Assembly (NCBI RefSeq): GCF_025561425.1
Contig: NZ_CP094824.1
Coordinates: 2,604,001 to 2,668,000, forward strand
Direction: 5' to 3'
DNA length: 64,000 nt
DNA from: Mammaliicoccus sciuri
GTDB lineage: Bacteria; Bacillota; Bacilli; Staphylococcales; Staphylococcaceae
Part shown: positions 55,932 through 64,000 of the stretch, in pieces
How the letters are laid out: each line of letters opens with the position of its first letter
How positions within the stretch are numbered: the first letter of the stretch is position 1
Translations under genes and position numbers: made by a program
The notes under the pieces: model-generated
Seen by the model: only the letters and a program-made list of their open reading frames with translations
Database searches by the model: none
What the model was told of the DNA's origin: nothing

Positions 55932-58361
55932 TTATTTCTTATTTATCAAACGTTCTACTAATTGGTTTACTTGTTCGATATTTTTAGTTTGTTGATTCAA
56001 TATTTCTATGATTTCTTGATTATCAGTGCTCGTTTTAATATCTTCTTGAGTATTATGGTCTTGCTTACGACTATGTTGACGCAATGCTTCATATAATACT
56101 TCATCTTTATTTGCATCATCTATCTTATCGTATAGGGCTTTTGTTTTTGAACTTACTTCTATTGTTGTTGCATTTGTATTGTCTGTATCTGCTTCTTCTA
56201 TAACATGATTATTCTCACTTAATGCATGACCTTCGATATCGATTTTAGGTAAAATTGCATTTAACCAATTTGGAATATACCATGATGCTCTACCAAATAA
56301 TTTCGTCAATGCTGGAATAATTGTCATTCTTACGATAAATGCATCGAATAATACACCGAATGCCAATGCTATACCCATCGATTTAATCATCACATCATCT
56401 TGGAATACGAAGCTGATGAATACACTAAACATAATGAGTGCTGCTGCGACAATAACTGGTCCACTTTCTTTAAGACCGACTTTAATGGACTTCGTATTAT
56501 TCATTGTACGTACATACTCTTCATGTACACGTGACATTAGGAATACTTCGTAATCCATAGCTAAACCAAATAACAGTCCTATTGTGATAACAGGTAAGAA
56601 TGCTAATAATGGACCTGTTGTATCTACGCCAAACAGGCTACTCATAAAGCCATCTTGCATGATAAGTGTTGTAAATCCTAAAGTCGCTGCTAATGATAAT
56701 ACAAATCCTAGTACAGCTTTTAAAGGAATAATAATTGATCTAAATACAACCATTAATAACACGAAGGCTAATATTATAATAACGCCTGCAAATAACGGTA
56801 TTGCATCGTTAAGTTTTTCAGACATATCTATATTAATCACACTTTGACCTGATATTTCTGTATCTAAATCATATTTGTCTTTTGCATCTTTATTATAATC
56901 TCTTAAATCATGAACTAAATCATATGTTGATTCTGCATTTGGCCCTTTTTCAGGAAGAACTGTCACAAGTGCATAGTCTTGATCTTTGTTCAATTGAGGC
57001 GGTGTGACAGTTTCAACATTTTTAATATCGTCTACATCTTTCATCAAATCTTGTAAATCTTTTTGTAATGCTTTTGGATTATCTTTTTTATCAGAAGTAT
57101 CTACAAGCATGACGATTGGACCATTAAAGCCTTCTCCAAAATCGTCAGAAATAATATCATATGCTTTCTTCTCTGTAGAATCATTTGGTTTCATACCATT
57201 ATCAGGTATACCTAAACGCATATGTGCAACAGGTAGTGCTGCTGCAATTAAAATAACAAATCCGATGATTAATGCTATCCACGGTTTTCCTACTACAAAT
57301 TTTGACCATGGTGTATCCAAACTTTCATTTGAATGTATTTTACGTTTTTTCGGATGAATTTGTTTATGGAAGACACTAATTAGTGCTGGTAGTAAAGTAA
57401 TGGCACTGAGTACAGCAAAGATAACACTTAGCGCTGATGCAAATCCCATTGTAGCTAAGAAATCAATACCCACTAATGCTAAACCACAGACAGCTATAAC
57501 AACGGTAACCCCTGCAAAAATAACGGCACTTCCGGCTGTACCTAAAGCTAATCCAATTGCTTTAATATGATTTTTCTCAGTCTTAATAATTTGTCTATAT
57601 CTAAATAAAATGAATAAAGCATAATCAATACCTAACGCTAAACCGATCATAACTGCTAATGATAACGTAACGTTTGGAATATCAAATGAATATGTAAGTA
57701 AAGCGATTGTACCAATACTAGAACCAAGTCCGATAACCGCACTTAATATTGGCATGCCCGCTGCAATAAATGATCCGAAAGTCACAAGTAACACAACGAA
57801 AGCAATTACGATACCAATAGCTTCAGAAGCGCCACCGACTTCAGTATTAGCAGTTAAAGCATTACCTGTTAATTCAGTTTGAATATCGTCATCATCTTCT
57901 AAAGATTTAACAGCATCTTTAACTTTATCAACGGAATCCGATTTAATTGAAGTTTGAGGTATTTTATAGTTGATATCTGCAAAAGCAGTTGTTTGATCTT
58001 TATTAATTTGTTTATTTTTATAAGGATCTGTCACTTCTTTAATATCATCATCTTTATCTTTTACTTCTTTTAAAGCTTTTTGAATATCTTGCATAACTTT
58101 TTTATCCGTTATGCCTTTTTTATCTTCACTTTTAAAAACAACTCTTATATTTGCCTTTTCACTATCTTGATTAAATTCTTTCTCAATCTTTTCATTCGTG
58201 TCGATTGATTTAATACCATTCATTGTAATATCGTTGTCAAATGTAGGTTTATTAATCGTTAATGGCGTCACGATTCCAGCTAATAAGATGACCCATACAA
58301 ATATAGTTAACCACTTATGTTTAGCAATAAAAGAACCTAATTTGTATAAAAAGTTCGCCAA
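55932..58361 (-). CDS. MMPL/RND family transporter
   Basis: 809 residues. Two repeats, each one membrane helix, a large extracytoplasmic loop and a five-helix bundle. Conserved 'GLALGIDYALFILFRYRQ' and 'GLLFGLAMDYEVFLMSRVHEEY' carry the proton-relay Asp-Tyr pairs. The C-terminal ~100 residues are soluble and acidic with a short coiled coil ('QEIIEILNQQTKNIEQVNQLVERL'). Expected to export lipids or hydrophobic compounds. Single gene between strong terminators. Confidence 0.88.
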   Translation of the reverse strand: MANFLYKLGSFIAKHKWLTIFVWVILLAGIVTPLTINKPTFDNDITMNGIKSIDTNEKIEKEFNQDSEKANIRVVFKSEDKKGITDKKVMQDIQKALKEVKDKDDDIKEVTDPYKNKQINKDQTTAFADINYKIPQTSIKSDSVDKVKDAVKSLEDDDDIQTELTGNALTANTEVGGASEAIGIVIAFVVLLVTFGSFIAAGMPILSAVIGLGSSIGTIALLTYSFDIPNVTLSLAVMIGLALGIDYALFILFRYRQIIKTEKNHIKAIGLALGTAGSAVIFAGVTVVIAVCGLALVGIDFLATMGFASALSVIFAVLSAITLLPALISVFHKQIHPKKRKIHSNESLDTPWSKFVVGKPWIALIIGFVILIAAALPVAHMRLGIPDNGMKPNDSTEKKAYDIISDDFGEGFNGPIVMLVDTSDKKDNPKALQKDLQDLMKDVDDIKNVETVTPPQLNKDQDYALVTVLPEKGPNAESTYDLVHDLRDYNKDAKDKYDLDTEISGQSVINIDMSEKLNDAIPLFAGVIIILAFVLLMVVFRSIIIPLKAVLGFVLSLAATLGFTTLIMQDGFMSSLFGVDTTGPLLAFLPVITIGLLFGLAMDYEVFLMSRVHEEYVRTMNNTKSIKVGLKESGPVIVAAALIMFSVFISFVFQDDVMIKSMGIALAFGVLFDAFIVRMTIIPALTKLFGRASWYIPNWLNAILPKIDIEGHALSENNHVIEEADTDNTNATTIEVSSKTKALYDKIDDANKDEVLYEALRQHSRKQDHNTQEDIKTSTDNQEIIEILNQQTKNIEQVNQLVERLINKK

Positions 58362-58547
58362 AATTATTTCCTCCCTTAAATCTACTATATAGTTTATGCA
58401 TACAGTGTATACAACATAACGCTTATACTAACATCTGTAATATTCCTTAAAAAGAGATAAAATCCCAAATATGTATACTTTGTCTACACTTTTCAAAAAT
58501 TGTAGAAAAGCTGTTAACAAAACGTTCACATTTGGGATTTCTGAGTT

Positions 58548-58907
58548 CTATATTAATAGTAGAATTAATGCAATAATTGCTGGTCCACCTTGTTTTAAAA
58601 TAATAGACTTTGAACTTGTAAGGCTGCCATATATAGCTGCTAAAATAATAAATATTAACAGAACCGCTACAAACTCTTTAGGACTACTAGATAAAAAGGC
58701 ACCATAAAATAATGACAATGCCAGTAAACCATTATAAATACCTTGGTTTTTAAGAAGTGTTTGAATATTTTTATCCTTTAACTCTTGTTGCTTCAAATTA
58801 AATGTTTCTGCCGTTTTTTTAGAAGTCGTAGCGATTGTTTCTAAATACATAATGTACAAATGTTCAACTGCTACAATCACAACAAAAATCGTTGCTAGAA
58901 TACTCAT
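58548..58907 (-). CDS. DUF1304 family membrane protein
   Basis: 119 residues, four hydrophobic segments with the family's 'VAVEHLYIMYLE' near the start and 'LLKNQGIYNGLLALSLFYG' in the middle. Function unknown. Follows panD by 12 bp, so probably co-transcribed. The 186-bp gap to the MMPL gene contains no further gene. Confidence 0.85.
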   Translation of the reverse strand: MSILATIFVVIVAVEHLYIMYLETIATTSKKTAETFNLKQQELKDKNIQTLLKNQGIYNGLLALSLFYGAFLSSSPKEFVAVLLIFIILAAIYGSLTSSKSIILKQGGPAIIALILLLI

Positions 58908-58919
58908 ATTAAGTCACCT

Positions 58920-59303
58920 CTATAGAATGATTTGACTTTCCTTTTCATGAATCATTTCAATAATTTCATTCTTTTCATTCATAACCGCTACTTTCGGCGC
59001 ATGAGATCTTGCTTCTTCATCTGTTACTTGAACATAGTTCATAATAATAATCACATCATCTACTTGCGCAAGTCGTGCAGCAGCACCATTAAGACAAATT
59101 TTACCGCTTCCTCTTTCACCTTCAATAACATATGCTTCAAGTCTTGCCCCATTGTTATTATTAACAATCGCAACTTTCTCATTAGGCAAAATATCTACTG
59201 CATCTAATATGTCTGCATCTATTGTTATACTACCTACGTAATTAAAATTAGCTTCCGTAACTCTAGCACGATGAATCTTCCCGTTCATCATTGTTCTTAT
59301 CAT
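58920..59303 (-). CDS. panD: Aspartate 1-decarboxylase (pyruvoyl enzyme)
   Basis: 127 residues from ATG 59303 (SD GGAG, 9 nt), matching the usual length. The frame is open to 59366 without support. The self-cleavage site Gly24-Ser25 (NYVGSITID) forms the pyruvoyl group; '[31 protein letters not shown]' is conserved. Makes beta-alanine for pantothenate and CoA. Unusually, panB and panC are not neighbours here. Confidence 0.93.
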   Translation of the reverse strand: MIRTMMNGKIHRARVTEANFNYVGSITIDADILDAVDILPNEKVAIVNNNNGARLEAYVIEGERGSGKICLNGAAARLAQVDDVIIIMNYVQVTDEEARSHAPKVAVMNEKNEIIEMIHEKESQIIL

Positions 59304-59733
59304 GAAATTCATCTCCATATATATTTTTATTTTTAATTTATTAATTTTGATACTCGTTATTATCATACAATGATATTTTAATCCGTCAACTATTATGTTC
59401 TTACACTTTTTATTTTATTTCTCTTCTATCACTATTATATATACTTCAAATAGAAAACATTTTTAATAAACAACTTTTTGATTTCAAACAAGATAATTAT
59501 CATTTTATTTGTATAATACAATTATTTTTATAAATTTTCATTTTAATAAAATACATATGATTTTTTACTTATTATATTGCGTAAGTAGTTAATTTTTTGG
59601 TATTATTTAGGAGTAAACTATTTACTCTTTGAAAAATTCAACAAGTTTAAGACATTGCAATTTTACTTTTTTAAAAGATAGGAAAGACTTGAAAAAACAA
59701 TTAAATTTAAAAATCAAATAATAGGAGGATAAC
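59304..59733. other. 430-bp AT-rich spacer between panD and a SarA-family gene
   Basis: No gene. Holds the panD promoter side and, nearer the plus-strand gene, a perfect palindrome GAGTAAA-cta-TTTACTC (59611-59627), 107 bp before the SarA-type start. This could be an operator for that regulator. The stretch is otherwise featureless. Confidence 0.45.
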
Positions 59734-60090
59734 ATGGAAAACATTATTCATTATGAACTACTTAAAAAAGACATCTTCAATAGAATTTTTGATGAAACAC
59801 ATTTAAAACGCATGGATTTAATCACACTATTCTATCTTAACGAAATCAATGAAGAGGAAGTATACGTCCGTAAATTGCGCAGACTCATGTTTGAACCTTC
59901 TTCTTCAGAGTTAACTGGGGCTTTAAAATCACTCGAAGAACTGAAATACTTCAATAAAGTGAGAGATCCTTTAGATGAACGTTCTATCATTTTAAAAAAT
60001 ATCAACTATGATGCAATCAAAGAAACATTAAATACTTGCAAAATAATCACTTACGAAAATTTAGAAAAAATCAATAAAACTTCTAACTAA
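59734..60090 (+). CDS. SarA-family transcriptional regulator
   Basis: 118 residues, the length of single-domain SarA proteins. Helical N-terminus, winged helix with 'RKLRRLMFEPSSSELTGALKSLEELKYFNKVRDPLDERSIIL'; the wing motif (R/K)xxxDERS is diagnostic. SD AGGAGG. Which paralogue (SarA, SarR, SarX type) cannot be fixed by eye. Such proteins tune virulence and cell-wall genes in staphylococci. Confidence 0.8.
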   Translation: MENIIHYELLKKDIFNRIFDETHLKRMDLITLFYLNEINEEEVYVRKLRRLMFEPSSSELTGALKSLEELKYFNKVRDPLDERSIILKNINYDAIKETLNTCKIITYENLEKINKTSN

Positions 60091-60125
60091 AGTATTACAT
60101 ATTCATTATTACGCTTAACAAACTG

Positions 60126-60163
60126 AAACGCCTGGGACATTTATATATCCCAGACGCGTTTTA
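60126..60163 (+). terminator. Terminator of the SarA-family gene
   Basis: AAACGC-c-TGGGA ... TCCCA-ga-CGCGTTT followed by TTAAT; 36 bp after the stop. Confidence 0.75.
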
Positions 60164-60198
60164 ATGTTTATATTGATTGTTTATCCATGATAAGATTT

Positions 60199-60352
60199 CA
60201 TTATTCCGAATTGTGGTAATTAGAATGCGCTAACTATCATTATTCTGAATTCTGGTAATTAGGTGGGCGCTCTCTTACGGACATTTTTCGGAATTCTGTC
60301 CCTAACAACACCTCTTACGGACATTTCTCAGAATTCTGTCCCTAACAGCACC
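60199..60352. repeat. Dispersed GAATTC-palindrome repeat, copy B (duplicated units)
   Basis: Two CCGAATT/CTGAATT-CTGGTAATTAG units and two GGACATTT-TC-GGAATTC/AGAATTC-TGTCCCTAAC units, the same block as 25617-25715. A 13-base piece CCGAATTCTGGTA also lies in the last codons of the adjacent beta-glucuronidase gene (60378-60390). Confidence 0.8.
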
Positions 60353-60362
60353 TACTTCACAC

Positions 60363-62159
60363 TTATTTCTTCTTATATCCGAATTCTGGTATGTTATTCC
60401 AGCGCTTTCTGAAGTAATGTGCGACTGCTTTTGGTCTTCTTTCTCTAGTAAAGATACCTTTACGGTTTCCTTGTACGCGAATAACACCATTACTTGTTTC
60501 AAAGTCTGCGAAATTCCATACTTGCTCTCCTACAAAATTAGGACATTGATCAATGATTTCATGGTTTGCTTCGTAATACTTAACTTGGTACTCTTCTGTA
60601 AACATAATATCATCTATTGCATGTAAACCAACTACTGTATCTGCTCCATATTCTGTGAACATAATTGGTTTGTCTGGTTGTTTTTCTAGCCAACCGTCTA
60701 ATTCTTGTCGCAATGCTTCTTTTGCCGCTTCTAAATCACCACTTTGTACATACCATCCATAATATCTATTTAGACAAAGAACATCTACTAAGTCTTGCAC
60801 TTGGCACACATCTGGTAATGAATTCAGTAATGTCACAATCGTACATGGTCTATTTTGCGGATCTAGTTCTTTTGCAAGATTCACTAGTGGTTCAAAGTAT
60901 TCTTTTGCCCCTAATGAAGCAGAGTCTGGTTCGTTTGCAATTGACCACATCACAACACATGCTAAGTTTTTATCTCGAGCAATCAATTCTTTAATCACTT
61001 GCTCATGATCTTCTTTCGTTCTAATTTTCTTCCATGTATCTGTATTTTGACTACCGTCTAATGCTGCTGAGAAATTCAAATGCACACCGACTGCTGTTGT
61101 TTCATCAATCACGACTACACCTTGTTCATCAGCAAGACGCATCATTTCTTCAGAATATGGGTAATGTGAAGTTCTAAATGAATTGGCACCTATCCATTTC
61201 ATTAAATTTAAATCTTGAATATTAGAAACTTCATTCAAACCTCTTCCGTGATAATAAGTATCTTCATGTTTACCAAATCCTTTAAAGTAGAACGGCTCAT
61301 CATTAATGAGAAACTGGCCATTTTTCACTTCAATTGATCTTACACCAAATGGTTCCTCATAATAATCTATCACTTCATCATCACCTTTAATAGATACTGC
61401 TAACGTATATTGATAACCATCACCTGGCTGCCATAAATGAACATTTTCAATTTCTACCGTACTTTCCGCACCATCTTGAGTCGCTACGATATGACCTTCT
61501 TGATCTATAATATCCACCTGTATAGATTGATTGCCTGATGCTTTAACCGTATATTCTACTTGTGCATTTTGACCATCTACATGCGGTACGATGACAATAT
61601 CTTCTATATAATGTTCTTTTGGTGTTGTATAAATTTTCACTGGTCTATGTAAACCTGCATAGTTAAAGAAATCGAAGTTCGGTTCATTAACTGCTTTAAT
61701 ATTTCCTTTTGAATCTTTAACTTCTTTAAAATTACCAACTGGAAGTGTTGAATCATCAAGTATATTATTGACGATAACTGTTAATCGGTTTTTCCCTTTT
61801 TGTACAACATCATTGATTTCAACTTCGAATGGTAAGAATCCACCTCGATGTGACACAACTTTTTGACCGTTCACAAATACTTCTGCTTCATGTGTAGCTG
61901 AACCAAATCTGAACACTTGTCTTTCTTGTTGTAATACGTTAGGAATTGTAAAAGTTGTTTCATAGACGACTTTACCGACATGATTTCTAATAGATGATAC
62001 AACACCTTGGTCGTTATAAGAACCTGGTACTGCCATTTGTAGATCTGTATCAATTTCAGTTGTAACGTCATATTCACCTTTATATTCAATCAATTTAAAA
62101 GACCAAATACCTGATAAATCAATCACATTTCTCGTTTCTGTCATAATTGGATATAGCAT
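60363..62159 (-). CDS. uidA: Beta-glucuronidase (GH2)
   Basis: 598 residues: N-terminal jelly roll (1-180), immunoglobulin-like domain (181-275), TIM barrel (276-598). Acid/base Glu410 (WSIANEPDS) and nucleophile Glu503 (FTEYGAD). 'NKKG-like' substrate loop near the end reads [15 protein letters not shown], as in glucuronidases, which separates it from beta-galactosidases. Hydrolyses glucuronides taken up by the adjacent symporter. Ends in IPEFGYKKK, whose codons overlap a dispersed-repeat motif. Confidence 0.92.
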   Translation of the reverse strand: MLYPIMTETRNVIDLSGIWSFKLIEYKGEYDVTTEIDTDLQMAVPGSYNDQGVVSSIRNHVGKVVYETTFTIPNVLQQERQVFRFGSATHEAEVFVNGQKVVSHRGGFLPFEVEINDVVQKGKNRLTVIVNNILDDSTLPVGNFKEVKDSKGNIKAVNEPNFDFFNYAGLHRPVKIYTTPKEHYIEDIVIVPHVDGQNAQVEYTVKASGNQSIQVDIIDQEGHIVATQDGAESTVEIENVHLWQPGDGYQYTLAVSIKGDDEVIDYYEEPFGVRSIEVKNGQFLINDEPFYFKGFGKHEDTYYHGRGLNEVSNIQDLNLMKWIGANSFRTSHYPYSEEMMRLADEQGVVVIDETTAVGVHLNFSAALDGSQNTDTWKKIRTKEDHEQVIKELIARDKNLACVVMWSIANEPDSASLGAKEYFEPLVNLAKELDPQNRPCTIVTLLNSLPDVCQVQDLVDVLCLNRYYGWYVQSGDLEAAKEALRQELDGWLEKQPDKPIMFTEYGADTVVGLHAIDDIMFTEEYQVKYYEANHEIIDQCPNFVGEQVWNFADFETSNGVIRVQGNRKGIFTRERRPKAVAHYFRKRWNNIPEFGYKKK

Positions 62160-62183
62160 ACAACATTCTCCTTTATCTATTTA

Positions 62184-63611
62184 TTATAGTTTTTCAAATA
62201 ATGCGAGTTCTGAAACAATTCGTTTATGTTTTTTATCTGTAAGCGTATAGAACAGTCCAAATATGATGAGTGCTAATAATACTGCAACGCCTGGCACGAT
62301 GAAATAAAGTATTTTCAAACCATGTATTGTGCCTGCTGTTTGCTGAACATTCGGTTGATAGCCGATAATCGTTAAAGCCATACCCGGAATAAATCCAGCT
62401 AAAGCTTGTGACACTTTACGCGCAAAGCTATAACTTGAATAAATAATCCCTTCAGATCTAACACCTGTTTTCCATTGTGAATAATCTACAATATCACTGA
62501 TAAAAGCCCAAACAACTGTATTCGGTATAACAAGGAAAAATTGTGATATACAGTTAATAATTAAGAATGTTATCACATGTTCACCACTGATTAAGAAGTT
62601 TGCCGCTTCAGCAATCGCAAACCCTAATAGCCCGATGATCGCTGTATATTTCTTACCAATTTTTTTATTAAGAAAAGTTGTTAAGAATAACGCCGGAATT
62701 AACGTGATAATATTTAATACACTTACGATACCTACTAAATTCTGTTCGCCTAATACATATTGGAAATAGTACAGTTGTGATTGTTGTTTTAAAAAGAGTG
62801 ATGTAATACTGAGCAATGTAAATATAATTAAAATGATAAAAGGTCCGTTTTTAAAGAGTCCTTTAAACGCTCTCAATTCACTGCCTTTCTTTTCATTTTC
62901 ATCTCTTTCAACGATAAATCTTTCTTTAACACCTTTGTAACATAGAATATGGAATATCACACCTATCAGTGCTAAACCATCGATCACGACTGGATAACCA
63001 ACAGACACACTATCAAAGAGCGATATCATTGGAATAACGATGATACCTGTTATAAACATCGCACCTTGAGAACCGAAATTTCTAAATACTGATAATTGTG
63101 TTCTATCGTCTGAATTCAAAGTCATTGAAGCTGATAATGAACCATATGGTATATTCACGACTGAATATGCAACATTAAATAATAAATATGTCGCAAACGC
63201 CCAAATAATTTTACCTTGATCAGAAAAATCCGGTGAAATAAATGAAACAATCGTTAAAAATGCAAGTGGTAAAGTACCATATAATATAAATGGTCTAAAT
63301 TTACCTTTTGGACCGATTTTATTTCTAGAATCTACTAATGCGCCAACACCCGTATCGACAAAAGCATCAAAAAGTTTAGCAACTAAGAACACTAAACCTC
63401 CGTAGAATGATGAAATACCTAATACATCTGTGTAGAACTTCAGTAAATAAATTAAACCTAAATCAAACATGAGACCATTACCAAAATCTCCGGCACCATA
63501 TGCCATTTTCTCTCTTAAAGATAGTTTAGGTTTGTTAATATCCTTAAATGTTTCAATTTTTGTTTTCCCTTTATTTGCTTGGTGACTAGTTGTTGTTTTT
63601 ACAGTGCTAAT
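62184..63611 (-). CDS. GPH-family sugar/glucuronide:cation symporter (UidB-like)
   Basis: 440 residues from the ATG at 63506, but the frame continues upstream for 35 plausible codons (STVKTTTSHQANKG...LSLREK) to an ATT at 63609-63611, 8 nt after GAGAGG. The LSLREKMAYGAGDFGNG run matches the normal N-terminus of GPH transporters, so the longer form with a rare ATT start is preferred. Twelve membrane segments. Imports glucuronides for uidA, 24 bp downstream. Confidence 0.8.
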   Translation of the reverse strand: MSTVKTTTSHQANKGKTKIETFKDINKPKLSLREKMAYGAGDFGNGLMFDLGLIYLLKFYTDVLGISSFYGGLVFLVAKLFDAFVDTGVGALVDSRNKIGPKGKFRPFILYGTLPLAFLTIVSFISPDFSDQGKIIWAFATYLLFNVAYSVVNIPYGSLSASMTLNSDDRTQLSVFRNFGSQGAMFITGIIVIPMISLFDSVSVGYPVVIDGLALIGVIFHILCYKGVKERFIVERDENEKKGSELRAFKGLFKNGPFIILIIFTLLSITSLFLKQQSQLYYFQYVLGEQNLVGIVSVLNIITLIPALFLTTFLNKKIGKKYTAIIGLLGFAIAEAANFLISGEHVITFLIINCISQFFLVIPNTVVWAFISDIVDYSQWKTGVRSEGIIYSSYSFARKVSQALAGFIPGMALTIIGYQPNVQQTAGTIHGLKILYFIVPGVAVLLALIIFGLFYTLTDKKHKRIVSELALFEKL

Positions 63612-63634
63612 AACAACACCCTCTCAATAATTTG

Positions 63635-63648
63635 GGTAAGCGCTTACA
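63635..63648 (-). promoter_or_regulatory. cre site of the glucuronide operon
   Basis: TGTAAGCGCTTACC on the minus strand (palindromic core GTAAGCGCTTAC) fits cre with one mismatch. It lies 24 bp upstream of the ATT start of the symporter gene. Confidence 0.75.
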
Positions 63649-63901
63649 TAAATAAACTCGAATCTACGAGTTCATTATAATTCTATTAGCATTCGATGAA
63701 AATCATCACACAAAGTAACAACGTTGTTATTAGAATTAACAAGACTTCAAAAACGCTTATATATCAAGGTTTATAGCGATATGATATTCACACACCAGTT
63801 GCCTAAAAAGAATACGATAAGCGACATTTTTCTATTTAATTTATACGATAAATCATATATGATAATATCATTATTTTGTTATTCATAACACAATTACGAA
63901 C

Positions 63902-64000
63902 TTAATTATGTGAATTCTCAGTTTTTAAAGATTTTCTATAACTTAGTGGTGTTTCACCATACATTTTTTTAAACAAACTAATAAAATAATGTGTATGTTG
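63902..64000 (-). CDS. AraC-family regulator, C-terminal end only
   Basis: 33 codons ending at TAA 63902-63904. 'HYFISLFKKMYGETPLSYRKSL' is the second helix-turn-helix of AraC proteins. The rest lies beyond the window. Position upstream of the symporter gene suggests control of the glucuronide operon. Confidence 0.75.
   Translation of the reverse strand, partial: QHTHYFISLFKKMYGETPLSYRKSLKTENSHN

Noticed and set aside
59492-59501. GATAATTATC as a Fur box upstream of the SarA-family gene
   Set aside because: Lacks the central base and the outer bases of the 7-1-7 consensus, unlike the perfect box at 7369-7383; AT-rich background explains it.

Overview
The window is a chromosomal segment of a low-GC Gram-positive coccus of the Staphylococcaceae (Staphylococcus or Mammaliicoccus type). 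The call rests on gene content: fhuCBG, the divergent abcA/pbp4 pair, mntR/mntABC, a seven-gene mnh2 antiporter operon, amaP-asp23 behind a SigB-like promoter, SarA-family regulators and the mupG-murQ-murP-murR operon. The core order fhuCBG / abcA-pbp4 / mnt / mnh2 / recombinase-like gene resembles the S. aureus neighbourhood as I remember it. Species cannot be fixed from the sequence alone.

Layout. 1-8.4 kb: a truncated YjiH-type membrane protein, an MFS exporter, the amaP operon, the Fur-box-controlled fhuCBG operon and a YitT protein. 8.5-11.7 kb: a tandem palindromic repeat array split by an IS150-like element (8590-10082, 3-bp target duplication) and an IS256-like element (10131-11539, 8-bp duplication). 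11.8-18.8 kb: lctP-ldh behind a Rex-type operator, abcA/pbp4, and an M50 membrane peptidase. 18.9-20.6 kb: a second repeat array invaded by another IS3-family element. 20.7-23.9 kb: mntR and mntABC with a perfect 7-1-7 operator. 23.96-25.57 kb: an IS110-family element. 25.8-31.6 kb: mnhABCDEFG2 on the minus strand, with mnhG2 cut short by an in-frame stop. 31.6-34.6 kb: a catalytically degenerate tyrosine recombinase, two small conserved genes, a SarA-like gene with a nonsense codon, and the N-terminal half of a large AraC-family regulator of Rbf/Rsp type. 34.6-46.8 kb: a 12.2-kb phage-inducible chromosomal island (int, Stl-type repressor, xis, primase, helicase, iteron-rich origin, terminase small subunit, MqsR/Panacea-type toxin-antitoxin pair) inserted in that regulator. 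Its C-terminal half resumes at 46.8 kb. 48.0-49.6 kb: a second, inverted IS110 copy. 49.6-64 kb: an LCP wall ligase, the MurNAc recycling operon, an MMPL transporter, DUF1304, panD, a SarA-family gene, a beta-glucuronidase/GPH-symporter operon and the end of an AraC regulator.

Main discovery. Both IS110 copies carry, upstream of the recombinase, a 188-nt structured RNA with the layout of a bridge RNA: 5' stem-loop, target loop, donor loop. The donor loop matches the element's own ends. The 9-nt 5' target guide differs between the copies and pairs with each copy's own right flank (9/9 with one G-U; 7/9). Both copies sit exactly at the foot of an intrinsic terminator between convergent genes, and each brings its own terminator in the left end. 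Joining the two ends in a circle would create a TTGACA-17 bp-TAAGAT promoter.

Second theme. The island's core site ATTATTG lies in the same codon phase on both sides, so precise excision (12,210 bp, a multiple of three) would rejoin the regulator halves. Several other genes show recent decay: mnhG2, the SarA-like gene, the IS256 transposase and probably the N-terminus of the AraC gene.
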